Source of the DNA: CAG-611 sp964487215
GTDB taxonomy: Bacteria > Bacillota_I > Bacilli_A > RF39 > UBA660
Length of the DNA stretch: 33,581 nucleotides
Assembly (NCBI GenBank): GCA_964487215.1
Contig: CAZAPU010000002.1
Location: 1-33,581 of the forward strand
Direction of reading: 5' to 3'
Both the position numbers and the translations under genes were made by a program. Below, in pieces: positions 15,200 through 23,403 of this stretch. The first letter of the stretch is position 1. Each line of letters begins with the position of its first letter. The notes below the pieces were generated by a model that was not told the origin of the DNA, searched no databases, and saw nothing but the letters and a program-made list of their open reading frames with translations.

Positions 15200-15208
15200 T
15201 GATAAAAT
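15200..15208 (+). promoter_or_regulatory. Possible extended -10 before the unrecognised gene upstream of polC
   Basis: TG-a-TAAAAT is followed about seven bases later by the AGGAAGTGAT ribosome-binding region. No good -35 is visible, and the leader would be very short. Confidence 0.3.
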
Positions 15209-15227
15209 GATATTAGGAAGTGATAAC

Positions 15228-16079
15228 ATGAAGTTTGATTTTATAATAAATAAATATTTATTAATATGGAATGTGTTATATCAGACTGCTTTTAATGAGG
15301 ATGCTGAAAAATTAAGACAAAAAATATGGAGAGAAAATAAAAAAGAGTATGCATTAATGTATAGAGAAAAAGCAACTATTTTAAAAGAGTTTAATGATTA
15401 TATTCCAGATGATGATGAATTGTTTAATTTAGTAGAATCTACAGAATGTTATAAAAAAATAAAACAAGATACAAATAAATATAGGTTGAACCTATTAGAA
15501 ATGTGGACAGTAAATAATAGAAAATTCGTAAGAGAATTAAATAAAATATTAAAATATGATTTAGAAACAAAATTTACTATTGCCGTTGTTGATCCTAATT
15601 TCGATATATTAGAAATTGATTTTAATACTAATACTATTACATTAGGAAAAAAATTAAACATGAAAGAAAAGGAAGGATTTTTAACATATTTATTTTATAA
15701 AATATTAGAAAATGAATTTGGTAAAATAAAAAAGGAAGAACAAAGTATTTATATAGTTATATTAGAATTAATTTGTTTAAATGAACTATATACAAGAATT
15801 AGTGATGAATCAAAATATAATTTTGGTAGAAAAGATTTGAAAGAATTAAAAAACAAAATATATCCATATTGGTTAATGTATCTTGGATTAAATATAGAAG
15901 ATATGGAAAAAAGAATGATAAAAGATAATTTATTTTTTGATATAAATGATTATCCTTATGAAAGCAAATTAAAAAATATTGATATATTTTCATTTGTAAA
16001 TTTTATTATAAATAATAAACAAGAAATATTAAAAAAGAAATCTATTGGAGTTGAAAAAATTAATATAGAAACACTATAA
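15228..16079 (+). CDS. Unrecognised soluble protein upstream of polC
   Basis: A 283-residue protein that I do not recognise. It is charged, largely helical by composition, with no signal peptide or transmembrane helix. A middle part of beta-type sequence (KFTIAVVDPNFDILEIDFNT, about residues 112-131) is followed by a long helical region with many Glu, Lys and Tyr. No catalytic motif is evident. ATG 15228 is used because AGGAAGTGAT lies directly upstream; the earlier in-frame ATG at 15189 lies just after the preceding terminator and lacks a site. It stands alone between the pentapeptide-repeat gene and polC, and the polC promoter is embedded in its last codons. It has the same AT-rich codon usage as its neighbours, so it is probably a real lineage-specific gene. 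Confidence 0.75.
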   Translation: MKFDFIINKYLLIWNVLYQTAFNEDAEKLRQKIWRENKKEYALMYREKATILKEFNDYIPDDDELFNLVESTECYKKIKQDTNKYRLNLLEMWTVNNRKFVRELNKILKYDLETKFTIAVVDPNFDILEIDFNTNTITLGKKLNMKEKEGFLTYLFYKILENEFGKIKKEEQSIYIVILELICLNELYTRISDESKYNFGRKDLKELKNKIYPYWLMYLGLNIEDMEKRMIKDNLFFDINDYPYESKLKNIDIFSFVNFIINNKQEILKKKSIGVEKINIETL

Positions 16080-16080
16080 T
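16051..16080 (+). promoter_or_regulatory. Promoter of polC
   Basis: TTGAAA (16051-16056), 18 bases, TATAAT (16075-16080), overlapping the last codons of the preceding gene. The GGAGG site of polC follows. Confidence 0.55.
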
Positions 16081-16102
16081 TTTTTCTATTTGGAGGTAAC
16101 GA

Positions 16103-19100
16103 ATGGATAAGAAACTTAGCAATTTATTAGAAAAAATTAATTTTAATGAAGAAAAAAGAAAATATTTTAATGAAATAAAAATCGAAAAAATAATAGTAAA
16201 AGAAGAAAAGAAAACATGGGATATAATACTAAAATGTCCATGTAATATAGAATATAGTTTAATACAAGAATTTATTGACTGCTTATCAAAATATGTGAAT
16301 CAAAAATATACTTATACAATAACAGTAAAACCAGAAAAAGAAGATTTATCTTTAATAGAAGATTATTATAAAAATATATTAATATTAGCTAACCATAATA
16401 ATTTATATTTTGATATGTTTCATGATAGATTAATTATTAATGACAATGAATATTTTATTGAAATATATAATAAGAGTGAAGAAAATACTATTAATAAAAA
16501 ACTTGGTGATATAAATAAATATTTTAAAAAATTTGGTTTTTCAGTTGAATTAAAAACAAGAATGAATTTAGAAAAGAATAATAAAATAAAAGAGGAAATA
16601 AAAACTTCTGTTGAATCAGTGAAAAAAGATATTGTAGACAAAGAAGCAAAAGAAGAAAAGAAAATATCAGGTGTTATTTTAGGTAATCCTGTTAGAGGCA
16701 AAATAATACCTTTAAATGAAATTAGTTATGAAGCTGATAACATTACTACTGAAGTAATGGTTTTTGCAGTTAACCCTTCTACTAAAAAAGGTATTTATTC
16801 ATTGACACTTAAAACAACTGATTTAACTACTAGTATGTATGTAAGAATATATGTTACTAGTGAAGAATTATATGATAGTTTATTAAGCAAAATAAAACCA
16901 AATATGTGGTTAAAAATAAATGGATATGTAAAAAACAATACTTTTTACAATGATTTAGTACTTAATGCAAGGAATATTGAAATAATTGAAAAAGTCATAG
17001 AAGTACCAACTGATGATTGTGAAGAAAAGAGAGTAGAATTACATGCACATACAATGATGAGTCAAATGGATGGTGTAATTGAAGTTGCTGATTTAATTAA
17101 AAGAGCAAAAAGTTACGGACATAAAGCTATTGCAATTACTGATCATAATGCAATTCAAACTTTCCCAGAAGCATATCATCATAAAGATGAAATAAAAATA
17201 TTATATGGTGTAGAATTAGCCATGATAGATGATGATTTAGATTTAGTAGTTAGACCAGATAATAGTTTATTATTAGAAAACACATATGTAATATTTGATT
17301 TTGAAACTACTGGATTTAATGCTGGTGGTGGAGATTCAATAATTGAAATTGGTGCAGTAAAAATGAAAGACGGTGAAGTAATTGATAGATTTTCTAGATT
17401 AATAAATCCAGGAAAGAAATTAGAAACAAATATTACTCAACTTACAGGAATTACTGATGATATGTTAAAAGATTGCAGAAATGAAGAAGCAGAAATAAAA
17501 GATTTTATAGAATGGTTTGGAAATCTACCTATGGTTGCTCATAATGCAAAATTTGATGTATCATTCTTGGAAATGGCATATAAAAAATATAATCTAGGTG
17601 TATATAATAATTCTGTTTTAGATACTTTACAATTATCTAGAGCAATAGAACCATCCGTATTTAAACACTCACTATCTGCTTTGGTAAAAAGATATAATAT
17701 ACCATTTGATGAAGATTCACACCATAGAGCAGATTATGATGCCGAAGCCACTGGTAAAATATTCTTTAAAATGTTGGATACAATTGATAGCAGAAAAATA
17801 GAAACTATGGATCAAATAGATAGTTTAGTTTCAAAAGATGAAATACATAAATTTGGTAATTTATATCATATAAATATTTTAGTAAAAAACCAAGTTGGTT
17901 TAAAAAACTTATTTAAGATAATATCATTTGCTAATACAAAATATCTATATAAAACACCAAGAATACTAAGAAGTGTAGTACAAGAATTAAGAGAAGGATT
18001 ATTAATTAGTTCAGGCTGTTGTAATGGAGAAATATTTGAATTAGCAAAAAGTAAAAGTGATGATGAAATAGGGGACTTAATGAATTTTTATGATTATATA
18101 GAAGTTCAACCTCCAGAAGTTTATAAACATATGATATATCTTGAAGATTTTAGAAATGAAGAAGATGTAATAGAAAATATTAAAAAAATAATAAGAATTG
18201 CAAAAACAAAAAATAAATTAGTTGTTGCAACTGGAGATGTACATCATTTAGATAGAAAAGATAAAATTTATAGAGAAATAATTGTTAATCAAAAAGTACC
18301 TGGCGGAGGAAGGCATCCACTTTCAAGGGAAAAAATAAAAGAAATTCCATCACAGCATTTTAGAACTACTAAAGAGATGTTAGATGATTTTGAATTTATG
18401 GGGGAAGAAATTGCTCATGAAATAGTAATAGAAAATACTAATAAAATAGCAGATTCTATTGATGAACTTGTAATTATACCTGATACAAAAGGTATTCCTT
18501 TCTCACCAATATTTAAAGATTCACAAAAAATAATTAGAGATATATGTTATGAAAAAGCTTATTCAATATATGGAAATCCTTTACCAAAACAAGTTGAAGA
18601 AAGATTAGAAGCAGAACTTAATGGTATTATTAATGGAGGATTTGATTCGATATATTTAATTGCTCAAAAATTAGTACATAAAAGTAATGAAGATGGTTAT
18701 TCTGTAGGAAGTAGGGGTAGTGTTGGATCTTCTTTTGCAGCTACTATGTTAGGTATAACTGAGGTTAATCCTTTACCTGCACATTATATTTGTCCTAATT
18801 GTAAAAAAGCTATTTTTAATGATGAAAATGATGTCCCATATGGTAAGAACTTTCCATCAGGATATGATTTACCAGATAAAATATGTGAATGTGGAACTAA
18901 GTTTAAAAAAGAAGGACAAGATATGCCTTTTGCGACTTTCTTAGGATTTAATGCTGATAAAGTTCCTGATATTGATTTAAACTTTTCAGGAGATTATCAA
19001 GCTAAAGCTCATGATTATACTAAAGTATTATTTGGTAAAGATTATGTTTATAGAGCAGGTACTATTGGTACAGTAGCAGAGAAAACAGCATATGGATTTG

Positions 19101-20407
19101 TAAAAGGTTATTTTGAAGATAAAGGTATAACTAATATTAAAGGTCTTGAAATAGAAAGACTAGCTCAAGGAGTTACTGGAGTAAAAAGAACAACTGGACA
19201 ACATCCAGGTGGTATTGTAGTAGTACCTGATTATAAAGAAATATTTGATTTTACACCATTCCAATATCCAGCAGATAGTGATGATGCTTTATGGTTTACA
19301 ACTCATTTTAATTATCATGATATTGAAGATTGTTTATTAAAACTTGATATACTTGGACACGATAATCCTACAATATTTAAAATGCTTGAAGATCTAACAG
19401 GATTAAAAATGGCTGATATTCCTATGTATGATCAACAAGTAATGAGTTTATTTACATCTACTAAAGCATTAGGAGTTACAGCAGAGCAAATTGGTTGCGA
19501 AAATGGTGCAATTGGCTTACCAGAATTTACTAGATTTGTAATTGGAATAGTAAATGAAACAAAACCAACTACTTTTGCAGAATTAGTTAAAATATCAGGA
19601 CTTTCTCATGGTACAGATGTATGGAATGGAAATGCTCAAGACTTAGTTAGAAATAATATTTGCCCATTCAAAGAAGTTATTGGTTGTCGTGATGATATTA
19701 TGGTTTATCTTATTAATGCAGGTTTAAAACCATTAGATGCATTTAAGATAATGGAATTTGTAAGAAAAGGAAAAGCAAGTAAAGATAAAGAAAAATGGGC
19801 TGGTTTTAAGAAAATACTAGAAGATAATAAAATACCTAGCTGGTATATTGAATCTTGTGAAAAAATAAAATATATGTTCCCGAAAGCACATGCAACTGCA
19901 TATGTATCAGCTGCTTGGAAAATAGCATGGTTTAAAATAAATAGACCAATTGAATATTATGCAACTTGGTTTAGTGTAAAAGGTTTATCATTCGATCTTG
20001 AAGTATTAGAGATGGGTTATGCAAAAATAAAAGAAAAACTAGAAGAACTACAAATTAGAAAATTTGGTTTAACTCCTAAAGAAAGTGATCTAATAAATGT
20101 TTTAGAAGTAGCACTTGAAATGACTGCAAGAGGTTTTAAATTTAGCAATCTTGATTTAAATAAATCAGATTCTAGAAATTTTATTATTGATGATGATAGA
20201 ATTACTCTAATACCACCATTTAGAGCACTTGATGGTTTAGGAGAAATTGCATCAAATAATATTATTGTCGAAAGAAACAATAAAGAGTTTATTAGTATTG
20301 AAGATTTACAAAAAAGGGCTAAATTATCTTCAACTACAATAGAAAAAATGAAACTTATGGGAATATTAAAACATTTACCTGAATCTAGTCAATTATCATT
20401 ATTTTAA
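16103..20407 (+). CDS. polC: DNA polymerase III alpha subunit, PolC type
   Basis: The main replicative polymerase of low-GC Gram-positives, 1434 residues, a normal length. Domain order: N-terminal domains, an OB-fold around residues 190-300, the first part of the PHP domain (ELHAHTMMSQMDG near 311; AITDHNA), the inserted proofreading 3'-5' exonuclease (YVIFDFETTGFNAGGG near 394, HNAKFDVSFLE, HRADYDAEATG), the rest of PHP (ATGDVHHL), and the polymerase core with SVGSRGSVGSS, a zinc finger (CPNC near 896 with CECG after it), the catalytic PDIDLNFSGD near 954, and RTTGQHPGGI. The C-terminal part contains LSHGTDVWNGNAQDL and ends ESSQLSLF, the beta-clamp-binding tail. It has its own promoter and GGAGG site. 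In Bacillus rimP-nusA follow; here ddl follows. Confidence 0.98.
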   Translation: MDKKLSNLLEKINFNEEKRKYFNEIKIEKIIVKEEKKTWDIILKCPCNIEYSLIQEFIDCLSKYVNQKYTYTITVKPEKEDLSLIEDYYKNILILANHNNLYFDMFHDRLIINDNEYFIEIYNKSEENTINKKLGDINKYFKKFGFSVELKTRMNLEKNNKIKEEIKTSVESVKKDIVDKEAKEEKKISGVILGNPVRGKIIPLNEISYEADNITTEVMVFAVNPSTKKGIYSLTLKTTDLTTSMYVRIYVTSEELYDSLLSKIKPNMWLKINGYVKNNTFYNDLVLNARNIEIIEKVIEVPTDDCEEKRVELHAHTMMSQMDGVIEVADLIKRAKSYGHKAIAITDHNAIQTFPEAYHHKDEIKILYGVELAMIDDDLDLVVRPDNSLLLENTYVIFDFETTGFNAGGGDSIIEIGAVKMKDGEVIDRFSRLINPGKKLETNITQLTGITDDMLKDCRNEEAEIKDFIEWFGNLPMVAHNAKFDVSFLEMAYKKYNLGVYNNSVLDTLQLSRAIEPSVFKHSLSALVKRYNIPFDEDSHHRADYDAEATGKIFFKMLDTIDSRKIETMDQIDSLVSKDEIHKFGNLYHINILVKNQVGLKNLFKIISFANTKYLYKTPRILRSVVQELREGLLISSGCCNGEIFELAKSKSDDEIGDLMNFYDYIEVQPPEVYKHMIYLEDFRNEEDVIENIKKIIRIAKTKNKLVVATGDVHHLDRKDKIYREIIVNQKVPGGGRHPLSREKIKEIPSQHFRTTKEMLDDFEFMGEEIAHEIVIENTNKIADSIDELVIIPDTKGIPFSPIFKDSQKIIRDICYEKAYSIYGNPLPKQVEERLEAELNGIINGGFDSIYLIAQKLVHKSNEDGYSVGSRGSVGSSFAATMLGITEVNPLPAHYICPNCKKAIFNDENDVPYGKNFPSGYDLPDKICECGTKFKKEGQDMPFATFLGFNADKVPDIDLNFSGDYQAKAHDYTKVLFGKDYVYRAGTIGTVAEKTAYGFVKGYFEDKGITNIKGLEIERLAQGVTGVKRTTGQHPGGIVVVPDYKEIFDFTPFQYPADSDDALWFTTHFNYHDIEDCLLKLDILGHDNPTIFKMLEDLTGLKMADIPMYDQQVMSLFTSTKALGVTAEQIGCENGAIGLPEFTRFVIGIVNETKPTTFAELVKISGLSHGTDVWNGNAQDLVRNNICPFKEVIGCRDDIMVYLINAGLKPLDAFKIMEFVRKGKASKDKEKWAGFKKILEDNKIPSWYIESCEKIKYMFPKAHATAYVSAAWKIAWFKINRPIEYYATWFSVKGLSFDLEVLEMGYAKIKEKLEELQIRKFGLTPKESDLINVLEVALEMTARGFKFSNLDLNKSDSRNFIIDDDRITLIPPFRALDGLGEIASNNIIVERNNKEFISIEDLQKRAKLSSTTIEKMKLMGILKHLPESSQLSLF

Positions 20408-20417
20408 TTAAAATCTC

Positions 20418-20446
20418 TTGAATGATTAATTTTATAATGCTATACT
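20418..20446 (+). promoter_or_regulatory. Strong promoter of ddl
   Basis: TTGAAT (20418-20423), 17 bases, TATACT (20441-20446) with an extended TG-c directly before the -10. Confidence 0.72.
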
Positions 20447-20482
20447 AGATATGCAATTTATGAAGATGAAAGGAAGTTATTT

Positions 20483-21646
20483 ATGAGAGTAAATGTTGGT
20501 GTAATCTTCGGAGGAAAAAGTGTAGAACATGAAATAAGTATAATTTCTGCTGTTGAAGCAATGGGCTACATGGATGAAAATAAATATAATATAATTCCTA
20601 TATATATTGATAAAAATAATGTTTGGTATACAGGATATCATTTTAGAGATATCATTAATTATCGTGATATGTCATTAGTAAAAAGATATGCTACTAGAGT
20701 TTCTTTAGTAAAAACCAACCATTGTTTTGCATTACAAACTATGGGTATTATTAAAAGAAATATAAAACAAATTGATGTAGTTTTACCAATTTGTCATGGT
20801 AGTTATGTAGAGGATGGTTGCTTACAAGGATATTTAGATATGCTTGGTATTCCATATGCTGGAAGTAGTGTTCTAGCTAGTGCTATTGGTCAAGATAAAG
20901 TAATAATGAAACAAATACTAGAACAAAACAATATACCTGTACCAAAATATATATGGTTTTATGGATATGAATATATAAAAAATAAAAAAGCAGTTATAGC
21001 AAAAATTGCAGATTTAAAATATCCATTATATGTAAAACCTGCTAGTTTAGGTTCAAGTATTGGAATTACAAAAGTATTAAATGAAGATGGATTAAATACT
21101 GCTATTAAAGAAGCAATGAAATTTGATAAGAAAATCATAGTGGAAGAATGTATAAAGAATACTAAAGAAGTAAATGTAAGTGTACTAGGTAATTATGAAG
21201 ATTGTGAAGCTTCTGATATTGAAGAATTAAATATAAGTGATGAATTCTTCTCATTTAAAGAAAAATATATTGAAAATTATTCAAAAATATTAAAGAAAAA
21301 TAAAAAAGCAAAACCTTTATTATCAAAAGAAATGATGGAAGATATAAAAAAATATGCTATTGCAACTTTTAAAGCATTAACTGCATCTGGTGTTGCTAGA
21401 GTAGATTTCTTGATAGATGAAAAAAGTCAAAAAATATATGTTAGTGAAATAAATACTATTCCTGGTAGTCTATCTGCTTATTTATGGTTAGCAAAGAAAA
21501 AAAATCAAGAAGAATTAATTTTAGATTTATTAAATCTAGCATTTAAAGAAAAGAAAGACGAAAAAGAATTAACATATGCTTTTGAAGGTAATTTGTTAGA
21601 AAAATTTGATTCATTAAAAGGTAAAAAAATAAATAATAAAAAGTAG
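20483..21646 (+). CDS. ddl: D-alanine-D-alanine ligase
   Basis: A 387-residue ATP-grasp enzyme that makes the D-Ala-D-Ala dipeptide for peptidoglycan. Blocks in order: GVIFGGKSVEHEISIISA (N-terminal substrate loop), HGSYVEDGCLQGYLDMLGIP (the family HG-x-x-GEDG, here with Tyr-Val for the Gly), YVKPASLGSSIGITKV (ATP loop), FKEKYIENYSK (omega-loop Lys-Tyr typical of the dipeptide enzymes) and VDFLIDEKSQKIYVSEINT with PGSLSAYLW (metal-binding Asp, Glu and Asn). It is slightly longer than most Ddl (about 350), with a basic C-terminal tail. Presence of ddl supports a walled cell, not a wall-less Mollicute. D-Ala-D-Lac or D-Ser ligation cannot be excluded from sequence alone, but no van cluster is nearby. 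It ends in a bidirectional terminator. Confidence 0.94.
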   Translation: MRVNVGVIFGGKSVEHEISIISAVEAMGYMDENKYNIIPIYIDKNNVWYTGYHFRDIINYRDMSLVKRYATRVSLVKTNHCFALQTMGIIKRNIKQIDVVLPICHGSYVEDGCLQGYLDMLGIPYAGSSVLASAIGQDKVIMKQILEQNNIPVPKYIWFYGYEYIKNKKAVIAKIADLKYPLYVKPASLGSSIGITKVLNEDGLNTAIKEAMKFDKKIIVEECIKNTKEVNVSVLGNYEDCEASDIEELNISDEFFSFKEKYIENYSKILKKNKKAKPLLSKEMMEDIKKYAIATFKALTASGVARVDFLIDEKSQKIYVSEINTIPGSLSAYLWLAKKKNQEELILDLLNLAFKEKKDEKELTYAFEGNLLEKFDSLKGKKINNKK

Positions 21647-21665
21647 AATTAAATTCTACTTTTTT
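21638..21665. terminator. Bidirectional terminator between ddl and a minus-strand gene
   Basis: AGTAGAAT (21642-21649) pairs with ATTCTACT (21653-21660), with A and T runs on the outer sides. Both stop codons (21644-21646 plus, 21656-21658 minus) lie in the stem. Confidence 0.82.
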
Positions 21666-22396
21666 CTTGTTCTAATAAAGAAATCTGCTTGTTTACTAAA
21701 ATCATCTTTATTTACTAATAATTTGTTTCTTTTTTTATTTAATTGATTAATTAAACTAAAATCAGTTTGTTCTTTAAACATATTTGCTTCAAGTAACATT
21801 TCTTTCATTAATGCTTCGTTTAAATAAGCATTATTGTTTACTATTTTATTATATATTGCTTTTGCCTCATGTAAATTTTCATCATAGTATCCTTCTTCAA
21901 AGAAAGATAAAAGCATTAATTCACCAAGTGCAGTACATCCACCGGCAAGCAATCCCATACCGATGCCATTATCTTTAGCGATTACAATACCGAAACCAAT
22001 AGGAACACCTACTGCAACAGTAGCAACTAATTGATTTCTAAAATTGCATAATCTATATTTTTTTGTTTTATTATTTAATAAATTTTGATTTACTACTAAA
22101 TTATTAATTCTTTTAATATTTTCATTTTTTTCATTAAACATTTTTAATTGAAATAGTCTTTTATCGCTTTCACCTAAATTATTAGGATCAAGTATTGTAA
22201 TAGAATTATCATCAAAATCGGTATTGGCCTCATCTACCATCAATACCTCATCAAAGTTAGAATAGCAAGAATAGTTCGATTGTTCATTTGGTTTGAAGTC
22301 CATCACCTTAAAAAATGCATCTTGTGAATATGATGGAACCTCCTTAGTTATTGATTCGTACCTTCCATAATTATCTTTAAATTCAACTAATTTCAT
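21656..22396 (-). CDS. Unrecognised protein with a glycine-rich hydrophobic hairpin
   Basis: A 246-residue protein that I do not recognise. Acidic N-terminal part (about 1-110) rich in Asn and Asp, then two close hydrophobic segments (QLVATVAVGVPIGFGIVIA and GIGMGLLAGGCTALGELMLL, about residues 122-162) separated by KDN, suggesting a membrane hairpin or re-entrant pair, and a charged helical C-terminus (KAIYNKIVNNNAYLNEALMK, later LINQLNKKRNKLL). There is no signal peptide. The start has AGGAGG seven bases upstream and overlaps the end of the DUF192 gene (ATGA), so the two are translated together. The pair is divergent from the Tad pilus operon and may be regulated with it; a role as an accessory membrane or tethering protein of the pilus is inference. 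Confidence 0.72.
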   Translation of the reverse strand: MKLVEFKDNYGRYESITKEVPSYSQDAFFKVMDFKPNEQSNYSCYSNFDEVLMVDEANTDFDDNSITILDPNNLGESDKRLFQLKMFNEKNENIKRINNLVVNQNLLNNKTKKYRLCNFRNQLVATVAVGVPIGFGIVIAKDNGIGMGLLAGGCTALGELMLLSFFEEGYYDENLHEAKAIYNKIVNNNAYLNEALMKEMLLEANMFKEQTDFSLINQLNKKRNKLLVNKDDFSKQADFFIRTRKK

Positions 22397-22722
22397 AAAA
22401 CCTCCTTATTTGTATTTAATATGGTATTAGTTTTCAAGTACTTTACTGTATTTAATGGTAATTCATATGTATAATATCCGTTTTTAATCATTAATATTTT
22501 ATTTGGTTTTAAATTTTCCTTTAAAAGTAAAATATTATTTTTTTTATCTGTTATGCATACATCAATAGGTTGTTTCATAAAAAAGGTGTGAATAGCATTA
22601 CAATTATTTAAAACAATTCCATAATTTATTCTCTTTTTTTTGAAAGTTAAACCAAATAATTTAGTTTTAAAAGAATTACATTCAATAATATTAATTTTGT
22701 TATTATTTACTTTAATATACAT
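22393..22722 (-). CDS. DUF192 family protein
   Basis: A 109-residue protein matching DUF192 (PF02643, a small beta fold). The key region is IHTFFMKQPIDVCITDKKNN (family pattern T-x-x-M-x-x-P-x-D-[VI]-x-F-x-D) followed by a proline-glycine-type turn, and YYTYELPLNTV corresponds to the family's conserved V-x-E-[LM]-P block. The function is unknown; members occur beside Tad/Flp pilus genes in several bacteria, in agreement with its position here. No signal peptide is visible, whereas many homologs are exported. AGGAG precedes the start, and a consensus-like promoter lies upstream. It overlaps the next gene (ATGA). The basic, Asn-rich N-terminus is longer than in compact homologs. Confidence 0.75.
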   Translation of the reverse strand: MYIKVNNNKINIIECNSFKTKLFGLTFKKKRINYGIVLNNCNAIHTFFMKQPIDVCITDKKNNILLLKENLKPNKILMIKNGYYTYELPLNTVKYLKTNTILNTNKEVL

Positions 22723-22742
22723 AGAATCTCCTTACAAAACTT

Positions 22743-22771
22743 ATTTTACTAGTAAATAAATGCTTAGTCAA
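22743..22771 (-). promoter_or_regulatory. Promoter of the DUF192 transcription unit
   Basis: On the minus strand TTGACT (22766-22771), 17 bases, TAAAAT (22743-22748). Both hexamers and the spacer length are the same as in the divergent Tad operon promoter. Confidence 0.7.
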
Positions 22772-22815
22772 TTAAATTTAGTATAAATAATTTAATTATA
22801 ATTGATTTATATGCA

Positions 22816-22844
22816 TTGACTTTTATCTTAAAAAATAATAAAAT
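22816..22844 (+). promoter_or_regulatory. Promoter of the Tad pilus operon
   Basis: TTGACT (22816-22821), 17 bases, TAAAAT (22839-22844), followed by a short leader with AGGTGG before the pilin gene. The 44 bases between this -35 and the divergent -35 are almost pure A+T and could bind a regulator or the alpha subunits of RNA polymerase. Confidence 0.72.
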
Positions 22845-22868
22845 AATAATAGAAAAATAGGTGGTTAT

Positions 22869-23072
22869 ATGAAAGTAAAGAATAATAAAGGTCAAGCTTT
22901 AGTTGAGTATGTGCTTATTATCGCATTAATAAGTGTTTTAGCTATCTCATTGGTATCATTACTTGGTGGATATTTAAAGGATTCAATTACTAAATCATCT
23001 TGTGGTTTAGTAAATCAGGAATATGTTCCTGGTAAAAATGCTGGAGATGGCTATTGTGAAGATAAAGAATAA
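22869..23072 (+). CDS. flp: Flp-type pilin
   Basis: A 67-residue prepilin. The leader MKVKNNKG is followed by QALVEYVLIIALISVLAI, a class III (Flp) signal with processing expected between Gly8 and Gln9, Glu at +5 and Tyr at +6, the exact GxxxxEY Flp motif. The hydrophobic helix runs to about residue 35, giving a mature pilin near 59 residues. The C-terminal tail contains two Cys (45 and 63) in a Gly/Asn-rich segment that could form a disulfide loop exposed on the pilus surface, an addition to the minimal Flp fold. It is the first gene of the operon, right behind a strong promoter and an AGGTGG site, as expected for the most abundant subunit. Its 3' end overlaps the next gene by 17 bases. Confidence 0.9.
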   Translation: MKVKNNKGQALVEYVLIIALISVLAISLVSLLGGYLKDSITKSSCGLVNQEYVPGKNAGDGYCEDKE

Positions 23073-23403
23073 TAAGGGACAAGCATTAATAGAATTTGTT
23101 TTATTATTACCTGTCATTGTATTTATTTTGTTTATAGTAATTGATTTTGCATCAGTTTTTTATAAAAAAAATCATTTAGAAGGAGTTTTAGATGATGTAG
23201 TTGCAATGGTAGAAAATAACAAATCAAATGAAGAAATAATTAATACTATTGATGATTCTTCAATTAACTATAAAATCTCTATAGATGGTAATGTAGCTAC
23301 TATTGAGTTAGAACAAAACATTGATTTTAATACACCATTTTCTGATACCATATTTAAGGATGGATTTATTATTAATACAAAAAGAGTGGTTTTATATGAA
23401 TAA
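23056..23403 (+). CDS. TadE-like pseudopilin
   Basis: A 115-residue protein of TadE type. With a GTG start at 23056 the N-terminus is MKIKNNKG followed by QALIEFVLLLPVIVFILF, nearly the same leader as the upstream pilin, with Gly8/Gln9 processing and Glu at +5; GGAG lies nine bases before this GTG. In-frame ATGs at 23023, 23038 and 23047 would add a non-pilin leader, so GTG is chosen by homology to the pilin start. After the hydrophobic helix comes a soluble domain (residues 40-115), FASVFYKKNHLEGVLDDVVA typical of TadE minor pilins. It overlaps the pilin gene by 17 bases and the next pseudopilin gene by 8, so the three genes are translationally coupled. Confidence 0.8.
   Translation: MKIKNNKGQALIEFVLLLPVIVFILFIVIDFASVFYKKNHLEGVLDDVVAMVENNKSNEEIINTIDDSSINYKISIDGNVATIELEQNIDFNTPFSDTIFKDGFIINTKRVVLYE

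Noticed and set aside
23023..23055. ATG starts upstream of GTG 23056 for the TadE-like gene
   Set aside because: They would add residues before the class III leader that match nothing in the neighbouring pilins, and GGAG is best placed for the GTG.
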